Assembly: GCA_002483465.1 (NCBI GenBank) | Contig: DLHX01000010.1 | Coordinates: 1-64,000 of the forward strand | Source: Micavibrio sp. UBA7657 | GTDB taxonomy: Bacteria > Pseudomonadota > Alphaproteobacteria > Micavibrionales > Micavibrionaceae | Reading direction: 5' to 3' | Length of the DNA stretch: 64,000 nucleotides | Shown: positions 1-8,288 of the stretch, piece after piece | Position numbering within the stretch: the stretch's first letter is position 1 | Layout of the letters: the number at the start of each line of letters is the position of its first letter | Notes under the pieces: generated by a model | The model's database searches: none | What the model saw: the letters and a program-made list of their open reading frames with translations, nothing else | Told to the model about the DNA's origin: nothing | Translations under genes and position numbers: made by a program

Positions 1-26
1 CTCCTGAATGGGGGTTGACCAAAACT

Positions 27-159
27 GGCCGCTTCCTCGAACTCGAAGTCGGCGCGGCGGCAAACATCTCCTTGCGCCGTTTCTCGATATGTTTTTTGAG
101 CTTGTCGGGCTTGCCGATGAAATCCTGCATGCCGCTGTCCTCAAGCGTGAGGATTTCGT
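27..159 (-). pseudogene. broken copy of the uvrB 3' end
   Basis: Read on the minus strand, this stretch matches the part of intact uvrB at about 1958-2091 (residues about 626-670, the C-terminal UVR region) with scattered substitutions. The peptide [16 protein letters not shown] is shared exactly. A one-base deletion near 52 shifts the frame, and neither the end of uvrB nor the rest of the gene is present, so it cannot encode a product. The flanking bases do not match uvrB. It lies in the same orientation as uvrB, on the other side of the exported-protein gene at 297-1892. I infer an old partial duplication linked to insertion of that gene. Confidence 0.85.
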
Positions 160-296
160 TGCGGATGCATGGCGCGCACTCAGAACTACTCAATCAACAA
201 TATAATTGGGACTATAATCCCACACACCCAATTCCAAATGCTTTTTTCTCTGATTTTGGTTTATCCTGATAAGAGCAAGTTCATCCGGGAGATCCA

Positions 297-1892
297 TTGA
301 TGCCGCAGAATGCCTTAAAAATCGCCGCCGCTTTACTCACGCTTCTGTGTGCGGCGCCTTTGAGCGCCCAGGCGCAGGACGCGCCTGCGAAAACCATGAC
401 GCTGGGCGAAATTTCGAACCGGTATGATGAAATCAAGAAAACCCTGACGTCCGAGCAGCAGGCCATGCTGGATAAGCTGGACAAAGAGCAGACGGTGCTC
501 AGCGAGCCGCAGATCAAGGTCACGATCACGAACGCGCTCTATGAAAGCTGCACCAAGCAGAGCCCCGGCCTGCCCCACACGCACGGCCGGATGATGCAGA
601 ATTTCAGGCTCATGAAAATCGATGAGTACATGAGCAATCAGAAAAAACTGAAAGCGCTGCAGGATCAAATCGATTTTATGGATCCGTATATCCTGGGCGG
701 GCATCTCCAGCGTAATATCGTCATCCAGAAACAACTGGTCCAGGGCACGGCGCAGATCGCGGCGCATATCGACAGCCGGGAAGAAACCGACAAATGCGCC
801 GAACTGAGACGCGAACTGGAAACGACATCCATCACGCCTTACGCGCAGATATCCTCGCACGAAGCCAAGATATCGACGTCGCGCGACGATGCGGGCCGCC
901 TGCAGGCCTGCTTCATCAGCGCCGCCCACCAAACGCCCAAGGGCATGATCAGCACAGCCATCGTGCTCCTCAATGAAGAGGGAAAAATCAGATACGATTT
1001 CAGCACCAAGATTCATGAAGGCGAGCAACACCTGAACGTGGAAGACACGTGGATGAGCCTCGGCGCGGTCGATACGCGGTTCTCGGCGCGGATGGGCAAT
1101 CCCGGGCAGGAAATCCTCATCGGCACCATGCCCGTTGAGATGATCGTGCCCACGCTGAGCTATCTCAGGACCGGCCCGTTTATCGCCAGCGCGCGCGCCG
1201 CCGGCTGGGACAAAAATGTAGCCTTCGAGACGGGGAAAATCCCGGCTGAGGAACTGGATAAATTCGCAAGCTGCGCGGCTTCGATGAGTCCGGGCCTCAA
1301 AGACCCGCTGCAAAAAGCCGGTTTCAAACTCACGCCGGACGAGCGCCACCAAACCGCGCAGACCCAGCCCGCGCAGCCGCAGGACCCGAACTACAAAATC
1401 ATGACCATGATCGACGACCCGGCAAATCCCGGTGCCTGCATCTGGAATTTCGGATCGGCTAAACAGGGCACGCAGGAAGTCGGCGGCATTTTGATGGTCG
1501 CCGGGCATATCGCTGAAAATAACCCGATGAACAACAAAACCGTTTTCTGGGTTCTCGGCACGGAAACGACGGCAAAGGATCAGTCGCGCCTGACGATTAC
1601 AGACGCGGCTTTTTCGACAAAAAATCCGAAGGACGGCAAAATTGTCTCCACGCAGGATTTCAAACCGCAGATCATCAAAGGCCAGCGCTATGAAATTCAC
1701 ATGCCGTTCGAGGCCTACATCCCGTTTGTCACCGGCATCCAAGCGGGTGGCCTGACGATGACGGCGAAGGTCCAGAACGCCAAAGCCGCGGTTGAAAAAA
1801 CCCTCCCCCCGCCCCAGCCGGAAAGCTACAAGGCCTATTACGATTGCGTGCAGACGCTCACAAAGGACCTCGCAAAGCGCAAGGGCGGATAA
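297..1892 (+). CDS. exported protein of unknown function, 531 aa
   Basis: I do not recognise the family. The N-terminus is a clear Sec signal peptide: a hydrophobic stretch of about residues 8-20 followed by APLSAQAQDA, with cleavage likely after the AQA. The mature protein is therefore periplasmic or outside the cell. Residues about 30-170 are charged and predicted helical. The rest looks like a mixed alpha/beta protein with a few cysteines (for example ESCTKQ, KCAEL, GRLQACF, KFASCAA, GACIWNF) that could form disulfides. A proline/glutamine-rich linker near residues 355-365 (QPAQPQDP) suggests two domains. It converges on uvrB with 11 bases between the stop codons. It is bracketed by two copies of the uvrB tail, which suggests local insertion. 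Confidence 0.75.
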   Translation: MMPQNALKIAAALLTLLCAAPLSAQAQDAPAKTMTLGEISNRYDEIKKTLTSEQQAMLDKLDKEQTVLSEPQIKVTITNALYESCTKQSPGLPHTHGRMMQNFRLMKIDEYMSNQKKLKALQDQIDFMDPYILGGHLQRNIVIQKQLVQGTAQIAAHIDSREETDKCAELRRELETTSITPYAQISSHEAKISTSRDDAGRLQACFISAAHQTPKGMISTAIVLLNEEGKIRYDFSTKIHEGEQHLNVEDTWMSLGAVDTRFSARMGNPGQEILIGTMPVEMIVPTLSYLRTGPFIASARAAGWDKNVAFETGKIPAEELDKFASCAASMSPGLKDPLQKAGFKLTPDERHQTAQTQPAQPQDPNYKIMTMIDDPANPGACIWNFGSAKQGTQEVGGILMVAGHIAENNPMNNKTVFWVLGTETTAKDQSRLTITDAAFSTKNPKDGKIVSTQDFKPQIIKGQRYEIHMPFEAYIPFVTGIQAGGLTMTAKVQNAKAAVEKTLPPPQPESYKAYYDCVQTLTKDLAKRKGG

Positions 1893-1903
1893 ACCGCTGG
1901 AAA

Positions 1904-3967
1904 TTACCGGAGCGCCAGCTCCAGCGTTTCTAACTTCTGGATTTCATCACGTATTGAAGCCGCCTCCTCGAACTCGAGGTCGGCAGCGGCAGCAAGCATT
2001 TCCTTGCGCCGTTTCTCGATGTGCTTTTTGAGCTTGTTGGGCTTGCCGATAAAATCCTGCATGCCGCTGTCCTCAAGCGTGAGGATTTCGTCGAGATGGT
2101 CGCCCTGCTCGTAGACGGAATCCAGGATGGTATGGATATTCTTGCGGATCGATTCCGGCGTGATGCCGTGCTCCGTGTTGTATTCAACCTGCTTGGCGCG
2201 GCGGCGGTCGGTCTCGTCGATAGCGGCCTTCATCGAGTCCGTGATCGTATCGGCATAGAGAATGGCCTTGCCGTCGATATTCCGCGCCGAGCGGCCGATC
2301 GTCTGGATCAGCGAGGTGCGCGAGCGCAGGAAACCCTCCTTGTCGGCATCCAGAATACACACGCGCATACATTCGGGAATGTCGAGGCCTTCGCGGAGCA
2401 AGTTAATCCCGACCAGCACGTCGAATTCGCCTTTGCGCAAACTCTGCATAATCTCGATGCGCTCCAGCGTTTCGACGTCGGAATGGAGGTAACGCACGCG
2501 CACGCCGTTTTCGCTCAAATATTCCGTAAGGTCTTCGGCCATTTTCTTGGTGAGGGTGGTGACGAGCACGCGGCCCCCCTGCTTCGCCACAAGCTGGCAT
2601 TCATGCATGAGGTCGTCGACCTGGTGGACGGTGGGGCGGATCTCGACCGGGGGATCTATCAGGCCGGTGGGGCGCACGACCTGCTCCACGAACACGCCGC
2701 CGGTGCGCTCCAGCTCCCAAGGCCCCGGCGTGGCGGAGACATAGGTGGTCTGGCCGCGGATCGCGTTCCATTCCTCGAATTTGAGCGGACGGTTATCCAC
2801 GGCGGCGGGCAGCCGGAAGCCGTATTCGACAAGCGTCGATTTGCGCTTGAAGTCGCCGTTATACATGGCGCGGAGCTGGCCGGTCATGACGTGGGATTCA
2901 TCCAGGAACATGAGCGCGTCCGGTGGGAGATATTCGATGAGCGTCGGCGGCGGCTCGCCGGGCGCGCGGCCCGTCATGTAGCGGGAGTAATTCTCGATCC
3001 CTGCGCAGGAGCCGGTGGCCTCCATCATCTCGATGTCAAAACGCGTGCGCTGGTCGAGGCGCTGGTATTCAAGCAGCTTGTTCTGCGACTGGAAAAACGC
3101 GAGCTGGGCTTTCAGGTCGTTTTTAATGTTGTGAATGGCCTGCTGCATCGTCGGGCCGGGCGTGATGTAGTGCGAGTTAGCGTAAATCCGCACGCCGTCC
3201 AGATCGCCGAATTTCTCACCAGTGAGCGGATCGAATTCCGTGACACCTTCTAGCTCGTCGCCGAACAGCGAGAACCGCCACGCGCGGTCTTCCATGTGGG
3301 TCGGAAATAATTCCACCGTGTCGCCGCGCACGCGGAATGTGCCCCTCTCGAAGGCGATGTCGTTGCGCTTGTATTGCAGCGTGATGAGGCGCGAGATCAA
3401 TTCCTGCCGGTCGATTTTATCGCCCTTGTGCAGGTCGAACCGCATGGCGAGGTAATCCTCTTTAGATCCGATACCGTAGATGCACGACACGGACGCGACG
3501 ATGATGCAATCCCGCCGCTCGAACACCGCCCGCGTCGCGGCATGGCGCATCCGGTCGATTTGCTCATTTATCGAGGAGTCCTTCTCAATGAACAAATCGG
3601 TGCGGGGGACATAAGCCTCGGGCTGGTAGTAATCGTAGTACGAGACGAAATACTCGACCGCGTTCTCGGGGAAGAAGGTCTTCATCTCGCCGTAGAGCTG
3701 CGCGGCCAGCGTCTTGTTCGGGGCAAGGATAAGCGCCGGGCGCTGCAGCGCCTGGATCATATGCGCCATGGTGAAGGTCTTGCCCGACCCTGTAACGCCG
3801 AGCAGGACCTGGTCGCTCAGGCCGTTTTTAATCCCCTCGACGAGCTTTTGGATGGCCTGGGGCTGGTCGCCCGCCGGCTGGAAATCGGAATGAATGCGGA
3901 ACGGGACCGCCCCCTCGGCAGAGGGCAGATCGGGGTTGATCATCTCGTTCATCAGCTTCTGGACCAT
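1904..3967 (-). CDS. uvrB: excinuclease ABC subunit B
   Basis: UvrB is the damage-verifying helicase-like subunit of nucleotide excision repair; it is loaded by UvrA and recruits UvrC. Visible landmarks are the Walker A motif GVTGSGKT, the beta-hairpin region [15 protein letters not shown], the DESH box, the motif VI stretch QTIGRSARN, and a C-terminal UVR domain ([14 protein letters not shown]) that contacts UvrC. The reading frame is open back to 4138, but the first residues there have no UvrB similarity and cross a terminator hairpin. I chose the ATG at 3967 (687 aa), just downstream of a TATATAAAG stretch; ATGs at 3952 and 3943 are alternatives. Upstream transcription from the lipoprotein gene is cut off by the hairpin at 4002-4031. 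Confidence 0.95.
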   Translation of the reverse strand: MVQKLMNEMINPDLPSAEGAVPFRIHSDFQPAGDQPQAIQKLVEGIKNGLSDQVLLGVTGSGKTFTMAHMIQALQRPALILAPNKTLAAQLYGEMKTFFPENAVEYFVSYYDYYQPEAYVPRTDLFIEKDSSINEQIDRMRHAATRAVFERRDCIIVASVSCIYGIGSKEDYLAMRFDLHKGDKIDRQELISRLITLQYKRNDIAFERGTFRVRGDTVELFPTHMEDRAWRFSLFGDELEGVTEFDPLTGEKFGDLDGVRIYANSHYITPGPTMQQAIHNIKNDLKAQLAFFQSQNKLLEYQRLDQRTRFDIEMMEATGSCAGIENYSRYMTGRAPGEPPPTLIEYLPPDALMFLDESHVMTGQLRAMYNGDFKRKSTLVEYGFRLPAAVDNRPLKFEEWNAIRGQTTYVSATPGPWELERTGGVFVEQVVRPTGLIDPPVEIRPTVHQVDDLMHECQLVAKQGGRVLVTTLTKKMAEDLTEYLSENGVRVRYLHSDVETLERIEIMQSLRKGEFDVLVGINLLREGLDIPECMRVCILDADKEGFLRSRTSLIQTIGRSARNIDGKAILYADTITDSMKAAIDETDRRRAKQVEYNTEHGITPESIRKNIHTILDSVYEQGDHLDEILTLEDSGMQDFIGKPNKLKKHIEKRRKEMLAAAADLEFEEAASIRDEIQKLETLELALR

Positions 3968-4001
3968 GCCCTTTATATAAAGCGCCCGGGGCCCAAAAAC
4001 A

Positions 4002-4031
4002 AACGCCGCTCGGATAACCGGGCGGCGTTGA
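4002..4031 (-). terminator. rho-independent terminator after the small lipoprotein gene
   Basis: An inverted repeat AACGCCGC/GCGGCGTT has an inner CGG-ATAA-CCG stem. On the minus strand it is followed by TTTGTTTTT. It lies between the lipoprotein stop and the uvrB start, so it insulates the two genes. Confidence 0.85.
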
Positions 4032-4067
4032 TTAAGGGAGGAATGAGGTACCCCCTTGGGTATTAAG

Positions 4068-4196
4068 TTACTTGGACTGGCTGCTGCGGAAGGTGCCTTC
4101 GCTGCGTGCGCTGTCCGAGTTCTGGGCATTAGCTGCACAGCCCGCGAGAGCGAGCACGGTGCAGGACGCCAGAACGATGTTTTTAACGTTTTTCAT
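4068..4196 (-). CDS. small lipoprotein, 42 aa
   Basis: This short gene begins [20 protein letters not shown]. It has a charged start, a hydrophobic core, and a lipobox LAGC whose Cys20 would be the lipidated residue. The 22-residue mature tail ([14 protein letters not shown]...) is polar and Ser-rich. A good ribosome site (AAAGGA) lies about 10 bases upstream, and a strong terminator follows, so it is a free-standing gene. It is similar in size and style to entericidin-type small lipoproteins, but I see no specific match. The likely location is the inner leaflet of the outer membrane or the inner membrane. Confidence 0.8.
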   Translation of the reverse strand: MKNVKNIVLASCTVLALAGCAANAQNSDSARSEGTFRSSQSK

Positions 4197-4277
4197 GTTG
4201 TTGGTTCCTTTCCCCATGAAGTAGCCCTTAGCTCTAATGAGAAAAAACGGGCCTGTCCAGCCCCCTTAAAAACAGGG

Positions 4278-4466
4278 TTATTCGTCTTTCACAGGGGGTA
4301 TTTCAAGATCGGGTTTTGGGATTTCGTCCAGCACGCGCTCTTTTTCCTCAGTCGGCTTTATATAGGCATTAACCCGGTGGATGATGCCATATAGATAATT
4401 CATCCCGAAAGGCTGCTGCGGCTTGTAAAGCGAGGAATATTTATTCGACTTGATCGTATCCTTCAT
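4278..4466 (-). CDS. small hypothetical protein, 62 aa
   Basis: No family is recognised. I chose the ATG at 4466 (MKDTIKSNKYSSLYKPQQPF...), which follows GGAAAT; the frame is open to 4493, but the extra residues overlap a TATAAT-like promoter element. The protein has an aromatic, basic N-terminal half and an acidic, proline-rich tail (LEIPPVKDE), with no signal peptide or membrane segment. It lies between the lipoprotein and the lysine-rich gene, all on the minus strand, and the terminator at 4497-4531 separates it from the latter. Confidence 0.5.
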   Translation of the reverse strand: MKDTIKSNKYSSLYKPQQPFGMNYLYGIIHRVNAYIKPTEEKERVLDEIPKPDLEIPPVKDE

Positions 4467-4496
4467 ATTTCCATTATACGACCCGTGCCTCACAAA

Positions 4497-4531
4497 AACA
4501 AACAGCGCAGACCATGGGCCCGCGCTGTTTT
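4497..4531 (-). terminator. rho-independent terminator after the 29-aa lysine-rich gene
   Basis: The arms AAACAGCGC and GCGCTGTTT enclose a 13-base loop. On the minus strand the hairpin is followed by TTTGTTTTTG. Confidence 0.8.
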
Positions 4532-4557
4532 AGATACTCAGAAAAGAAAAAGGTTAA

Positions 4558-4647
4558 TTAACCTTTTTTCTTCTTCGTTGTTTTTTTCTTTTTCGTTGCT
4601 GTTTTTTTCTTAGCAACTTTCTTCTTCGCTTTTTTCTTGGCTGCCAT
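4558..4647 (-). CDS. extremely lysine-rich mini-protein, 29 aa
   Basis: The translation starts MAAKKKAKKKVAKKK and ends TTKKKKG; 17 of 29 residues are lysine and the rest almost all Ala and Thr. A GGGAGA ribosome site precedes the ATG and a terminator follows the stop, so this looks like a deliberate gene rather than a chance run. The composition resembles tails of bacterial histone H1-like or other nucleic-acid-binding proteins, so binding to DNA or RNA is a reasonable inference. A second such gene (4974-5120) lies upstream on the same strand, and the class I lysyl-tRNA synthetase gene starts just beyond it on the other strand. Confidence 0.7.
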   Translation of the reverse strand: MAAKKKAKKKVAKKKTATKKKKTTKKKKG

Positions 4648-4812
4648 TGGAGGTCTCCCAAAAAAGATGTGATCTGAAGCGATCACGGCACGGCATCAGA
4701 CACCCGATGCCTGAAACTTATGGTACTCGCGATTCGGACCTTTACACACAGAAATCAACAAAACAAAAAAATAATCCCTGATTTTTTGTGGATGGAGTTT
4801 TTGTCACTTCAA

Positions 4813-4886
4813 CGTCATTGCGAGGAGTGAAACGACAAAGCAATCCATTTTTAAAACTGGATCGCTTCGTTGCACTCGCGATGACG
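4813..4886. repeat. dispersed palindromic element (CGTCATTGCGAGGAG type)
   Basis: The left arm CGTCATTGCGAGGAGTGAA and the right arm ending GCACTCGCGATGACG are imperfect inverted repeats about 74 bases end to end, with inner CAATCCA/TGGATCG arms. This matches the general form of the GTCATTGCGAGGAG palindromic repeats scattered through many bacterial genomes, notably alphaproteobacteria. No transposase is present, so it would be mobilised in trans or be a relic. Confidence 0.8.
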
Positions 4887-4921
4887 ACGGAAAGAAATTC
4901 GCGTGACACCGCGCTGCGCAC

Positions 4922-4953
4922 AATAAAAAACGCCGCCCGGAGGCGGCGCTTTC
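4922..4953 (-). terminator. rho-independent terminator after the 48-aa lysine-rich gene
   Basis: The stem CGCCGCC-CGGA-GGCGGCG is followed on the minus strand by GTTTTTTATT. Confidence 0.85.
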
Positions 4954-4973
4954 GTAATTCGTGGAAAAAGAAG

Positions 4974-5120
4974 TTAGGCTTTCTTTTTCGCTTTTGCTCT
5001 TTTTGCAGGAGCCTTTTTCGCTTTAGCGGACTTACGCTTCGCGGGCTTCTTCTTTGCTTTTTTAGCTGTTTTCTTTGCAGCCATTTTCACTGTTTTCTTT
5101 TTTGCTTTCTTCTTAGCCAT
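4974..5120 (-). CDS. lysine/alanine-rich small protein, 48 aa
   Basis: The sequence starts MAKKKAKKKTVKMAAKKTAK; 24 of 48 residues are lysine and two arginine, with Ala and a few Pro (KKPAKRK, KKAPAKR). AAKK/PAKK patterns like these are typical of histone H1-like basic proteins that coat DNA. A TTGGAG ribosome site precedes the ATG, and a strong terminator follows. It is divergent from lysK. Nucleoid or RNA binding is inferred from composition only. An alternative is a lysine-sensing leader peptide, though full ribosome site and terminator signals favour a true protein. Confidence 0.75.
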   Translation of the reverse strand: MAKKKAKKKTVKMAAKKTAKKAKKKPAKRKSAKAKKAPAKRAKAKKKA

Positions 5121-5216
5121 AGTAGTTTCTCCAATGTAGAAGTTTTGTTTGAAGGAAATTTGACCGGAATGGTCGGGAAGGAAAGTTACTCAACTTCGAA
5201 TAATATACACGGATTT

Positions 5217-5232
5217 GACCTAATGACCTAAT
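5217..5232. promoter_or_regulatory. tandem direct repeat GACCTAAT x2 in the lysK divergent promoter region
   Basis: Two perfect adjacent copies of GACCTAAT lie between the divergent lysine-rich gene and lysK. Tandem 8-base repeats are often sites for dimeric response regulators. The role is inferred only. Confidence 0.35.
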
Positions 5233-5362
5233 AGAATTTTGCATTATGGCTCTTTCGCCAAAGTCCCCCCGCCCCTCCCCCAAAGTGATTCCCGTTTTTA
5301 TTTCCCGACTACTGTACAAATTCGCGTTTGAACACTGGTCAATGATTTGTTATCAGTACGTC

Positions 5363-6961
5363 ATGCTTGATACAGACACACAGATCGCCCTCGCCTGCCG
5401 CACATGGGCCTTCGAAGAAGCCAAAGCGGTGGTAAAGCGCCTGAACGGCAAGACTCCTGCAAAAGGATTCGTCCTGTTCGAAACGGGATACGGCCCCTCG
5501 GGATTGCCTCATATAGGGACGTTCGGCGAGAACTGCCGCACCACGATGGTCATGCGCGCCTTCCGCCGCATATCGGATATCCCGGCCAAGATCATATGCT
5601 TTTCGGACGATATGGATGGTCTCCGCAAGGTGCCGGAGAACGTGCCCAATAAGGAATTACTGGCGGCGAATCTCGGCCAGCCATTGACGAAAGTGCCCGA
5701 CCCGTTCGGCACGCATGATTCATTCGGGCGGCATAACAATGCGCGGCTCCGCGCCTTCCTCGACACGTTCGGTTTCGAATATGAATTCATCTCTTCGACC
5801 GACTATTATAAGAGCGGCAAATTCGACGAAACGCTGCTCAAGATGCTGGCGGCTCATGACAAGATCCGCGAAGCCGTCATTCCCATTCTCGGCGAAGAAC
5901 GCGCCGCGACCTACAGCCCCTTCCTGCCTCTCTCGCCGAAAACCGGCAAAGTATTGCAGGTCGAAATTACGGGCGTCGACGTATCGAAAGGCACCGTTAA
6001 GTTTATCGACGAGGACGGCACGCCGACCGAAGTTCCGGTAACGGGCGGCAATGTCAAAGCGCAATGGCGCGCCGACTGGGCGCTGCGTTGGTACGCGCTG
6101 GATGTCGACTATGAAATGTCGGGAGTCGATCTGAAAAGCGCGGCGGATATTTCAGCCAAGATCGTTAAGATTTTAGGAAAACAGCGCCCCGCCGGTTTCC
6201 ATTACGATTTATTCCTCGATGCCAAGGGCGAGAAGATTTCGAAATCTAAGGGCAACGGTTTAACCATCGAAGAATGGCTAACCTACGCCCCGCATGAGAG
6301 CCTGGCCTATTATATGTTCATCCGCCCGACCTCGGCAAAGAAGCTCCACTTCGATGTCATTCCGAAGGCCGTCGACGAATATATTCAGTTCATTGAGAAA
6401 TTGCCCTCGCAGGACGACAAGGCAAAGTTAGAGAACCCGGCCTGGTATATTCACAACGGTACGTTGCCGAATGGCCAGCATTCGCCGATTTCGTTCGCGC
6501 TGCTTTTGAATCTTGCCAGCGCTGCGAACGCGCAGGATAAGGAAACGCTCTGGAGCTATATCAAGATGCACAAGCCGGGCCTCTCGCCCGACAGTGCGCC
6601 GTTCCTTGACCGCCTCGCCGGTTACGCGGTGAAGTATTACGAAGACTTCGTCCTGCCCAATAAACAATACCGCATGCCGGACGACCGCGAGCGCAAAGCC
6701 ATGGAAGACCTCGCCGCGCGGCTGGAGAAAGTCGCCGATGGCGCCGACTTAGACACGCTGCAGACCGAAGTGTTCGCCGCAGGCAAGGAAAACGGCTATC
6801 CCAAGGAAGAACTGCGCAACTGGTTCCAGGCGCTGTATCAGGTGCTGTTAGGCCAATCCGAAGGACCGCGCTTCGGCTCGTTCATCCAGCTCTATGGCCG
6901 GGACAAGACCATTGCGCTTATTCGTAAGGGATTGTCGGGCGATCTCGCCAAGGCGGCGTAA
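5363..6961 (+). CDS. lysK: class I lysyl-tRNA synthetase
   Basis: It charges tRNA-Lys with lysine. This is the Rossmann-fold class I enzyme found in archaea and alphaproteobacteria, not the class II LysS/LysU type. The HIGH-like motif is in GPSGLPHIGTFGE near residue 45, and the KMSKS-like motif is KISKSKGNGL. The open frame extends upstream to 5246, but that N-terminus is low-complexity and unlike the family. I chose the ATG at 5363 (532 aa, normal length), where the protein begins MLDTDTQIAL; ATG 5342 is the alternative, and neither has a strong ribosome site. The stop codon abuts that of the convergent gene. Confidence 0.93.
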   Translation: MLDTDTQIALACRTWAFEEAKAVVKRLNGKTPAKGFVLFETGYGPSGLPHIGTFGENCRTTMVMRAFRRISDIPAKIICFSDDMDGLRKVPENVPNKELLAANLGQPLTKVPDPFGTHDSFGRHNNARLRAFLDTFGFEYEFISSTDYYKSGKFDETLLKMLAAHDKIREAVIPILGEERAATYSPFLPLSPKTGKVLQVEITGVDVSKGTVKFIDEDGTPTEVPVTGGNVKAQWRADWALRWYALDVDYEMSGVDLKSAADISAKIVKILGKQRPAGFHYDLFLDAKGEKISKSKGNGLTIEEWLTYAPHESLAYYMFIRPTSAKKLHFDVIPKAVDEYIQFIEKLPSQDDKAKLENPAWYIHNGTLPNGQHSPISFALLLNLASAANAQDKETLWSYIKMHKPGLSPDSAPFLDRLAGYAVKYYEDFVLPNKQYRMPDDRERKAMEDLAARLEKVADGADLDTLQTEVFAAGKENGYPKEELRNWFQALYQVLLGQSEGPRFGSFIQLYGRDKTIALIRKGLSGDLAKAA

Positions 6962-7663
6962 CTACGGCTCGCGGTCTAAGCGGACATTCTCGCGGAAAGT
7001 CAGGCTCTGGGGCCGAAGGTTAGTCTCGTCAGCAACCTTACGCACATTTGTACGATAAAACGACGAAAGGCTAAAGCCGCGCTTATTCGTATGAACGTTT
7101 GCATCACCGGCCTTAAGCCCAAGACCATCAACATTCCTTTCGGCTTTGGAACCGGCGAGCGGAAGGCTTACGTTTTCGCTTTCCTTGTCGGCGCCTGAAG
7201 AAAAAAGCGCATCAACGCTTCTCACGAGCCTGTCATGAGTTTGCGGTTTAACATCTGATCCGGCGGGTTGCTGAGTGCTTGTAATAAGAGGCCTGTTGTC
7301 CTGCGCACTGTTCCAGTCGTTCGCAATATGGTTTCTGTCGTCGGCCGCGCGCCCGAATAAACCCGAGAGCTTGCGCATACCGCTCCATGTAAGCTTGAAC
7401 GGAGCAAAAGCTGCACGCACAAGTAAGGAAGAATGCGGGGCTTTTTTTGTAGAACGTTCATGGCCGATATCGTCTCTGCCATAGCGCGGGATATCAGTTT
7501 CAATCATATGAATAGACTTTGTCTTTCTCTTGTAACCGTCGCGTAAAGTCCAGGTCACTTCTTCCTGAAATACATCAACCTGCCTGTGTTTAGGCATCTG
7601 CTTGGCTTTTGCATCGCCTACGGCAATGATTGCGTCCAAGAAAAAATTACCAATTCTACCCAT
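6962..7663 (-). CDS. hypothetical protein, 233 aa
   Basis: I do not recognise this protein. The N-terminus (MGRIGNFFLDAIIAVGDAKAK) has one amphipathic or weakly hydrophobic stretch, and the remainder is polar, basic and Ser/Asn-rich with no clear domain, so much of it may be disordered. It is preceded by a good sigma70 promoter (7699-7727). It ends directly against the lysK stop codon with no spacing, so the two genes are convergent and share no intergenic DNA. A secreted effector-like or structural role is possible, but nothing in the sequence shows it. Confidence 0.6.
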   Translation of the reverse strand: MGRIGNFFLDAIIAVGDAKAKQMPKHRQVDVFQEEVTWTLRDGYKRKTKSIHMIETDIPRYGRDDIGHERSTKKAPHSSLLVRAAFAPFKLTWSGMRKLSGLFGRAADDRNHIANDWNSAQDNRPLITSTQQPAGSDVKPQTHDRLVRSVDALFSSGADKESENVSLPLAGSKAERNVDGLGLKAGDANVHTNKRGFSLSSFYRTNVRKVADETNLRPQSLTFRENVRLDREP

Positions 7664-7698
7664 TGCTTTGCCTTCGCAGATTTTGATTGAATGCGGAA

Positions 7699-7727
7699 TT
7701 TATAAACTAAAGCGTTATGACAATCAA
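7699..7727 (-). promoter_or_regulatory. sigma70-type promoter for the 233-aa gene
   Basis: Minus-strand TTGATT, 17-base spacer, TATAAA, ending about 36 bases upstream of the start at 7663. Confidence 0.55.
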
Positions 7728-7762
7728 CAAAAATTGATTAAATAGCTGATTTTAAACGGTAT

Positions 7763-8242
7763 TTAACCGTCCGGATCGAGGATCGGGACCTTGCGGTCGG
7801 CATTGGCCCGCGCGGCGAACACGCCGGGCCGCTCGGCGATGATCTTCAACGAACCGTCTTCTAACATGATTTCACTGGCCGTCGCCGAGGCAATGCCGCT
7901 GCGCGCGAATTCCTCGGGCATCATTTCGCGTACGATCACGATGCGGTCGGTCTTGTTCAAAAGCAGCGGCGCGGGCCGTAGTTTTTTACTATCGCCCATG
8001 AAAGTCTGGCATTCGATTTTACGCACGCCGATCTTGGCGGACTGCATCAGGAAATTCTGCACATCAACGCGCGTCCCGATTACCAGCGGGCGGAATTTCT
8101 TCGGCGATATGCTGAACTTCAAAAGACAGACAGGCTGGCCCCCAGGTGAATCCCGCTGGGGCAGGACTTCCTCGACATGGGAACTGTTAACCGCGAAAAA
8201 AAGTTCCCTGTTCGCAGCCTCTTTAAACAGGCAAAAACCCAT
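7763..8242 (-). CDS. hypothetical protein, 159 aa
   Basis: No family is recognised. The protein is soluble, has no signal peptide, and contains alternating beta/charged segments (KTDRIVIVREMMPEEFAR, IMLEDGSLKIIAE), which suggests an alpha/beta or PilZ-like beta domain, although the PilZ RxxxR motif is not clear. It is divergent from the MscS-type channel gene 46 bases away. No convincing ribosome site is visible before the ATG at 8242, so the true start could be further inside. Confidence 0.55.
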   Translation of the reverse strand: MGFCLFKEAANRELFFAVNSSHVEEVLPQRDSPGGQPVCLLKFSISPKKFRPLVIGTRVDVQNFLMQSAKIGVRKIECQTFMGDSKKLRPAPLLLNKTDRIVIVREMMPEEFARSGIASATASEIMLEDGSLKIIAERPGVFAARANADRKVPILDPDG

Positions 8243-8288
8243 TCATACAACCTGTACATCCGCGCTTATGCGCATTATCTTATGAACC

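Larger units (their letters stand above)
4648..4973. other. intergenic region between two lysine-rich genes
   Basis: It holds a palindromic repeat (4813-4886) and the terminator of the upstream lysine-rich gene (4922-4953). The 4648-4812 part carries the ribosome site of the 29-aa gene and AT-rich DNA that probably includes its promoter. I see no further gene. Confidence 0.6.

Noticed and set aside
2021..3253. 410-codon plus-strand frame across uvrB
   Set aside because: It lies wholly antisense to conserved uvrB motifs and has shadow composition.
4788..5231. Plus-strand 147-aa frame across the lysine-rich gene
   Set aside because: Its Phe/Cys/Leu-rich sequence is the antisense reading of lysine codons and of a palindromic repeat.
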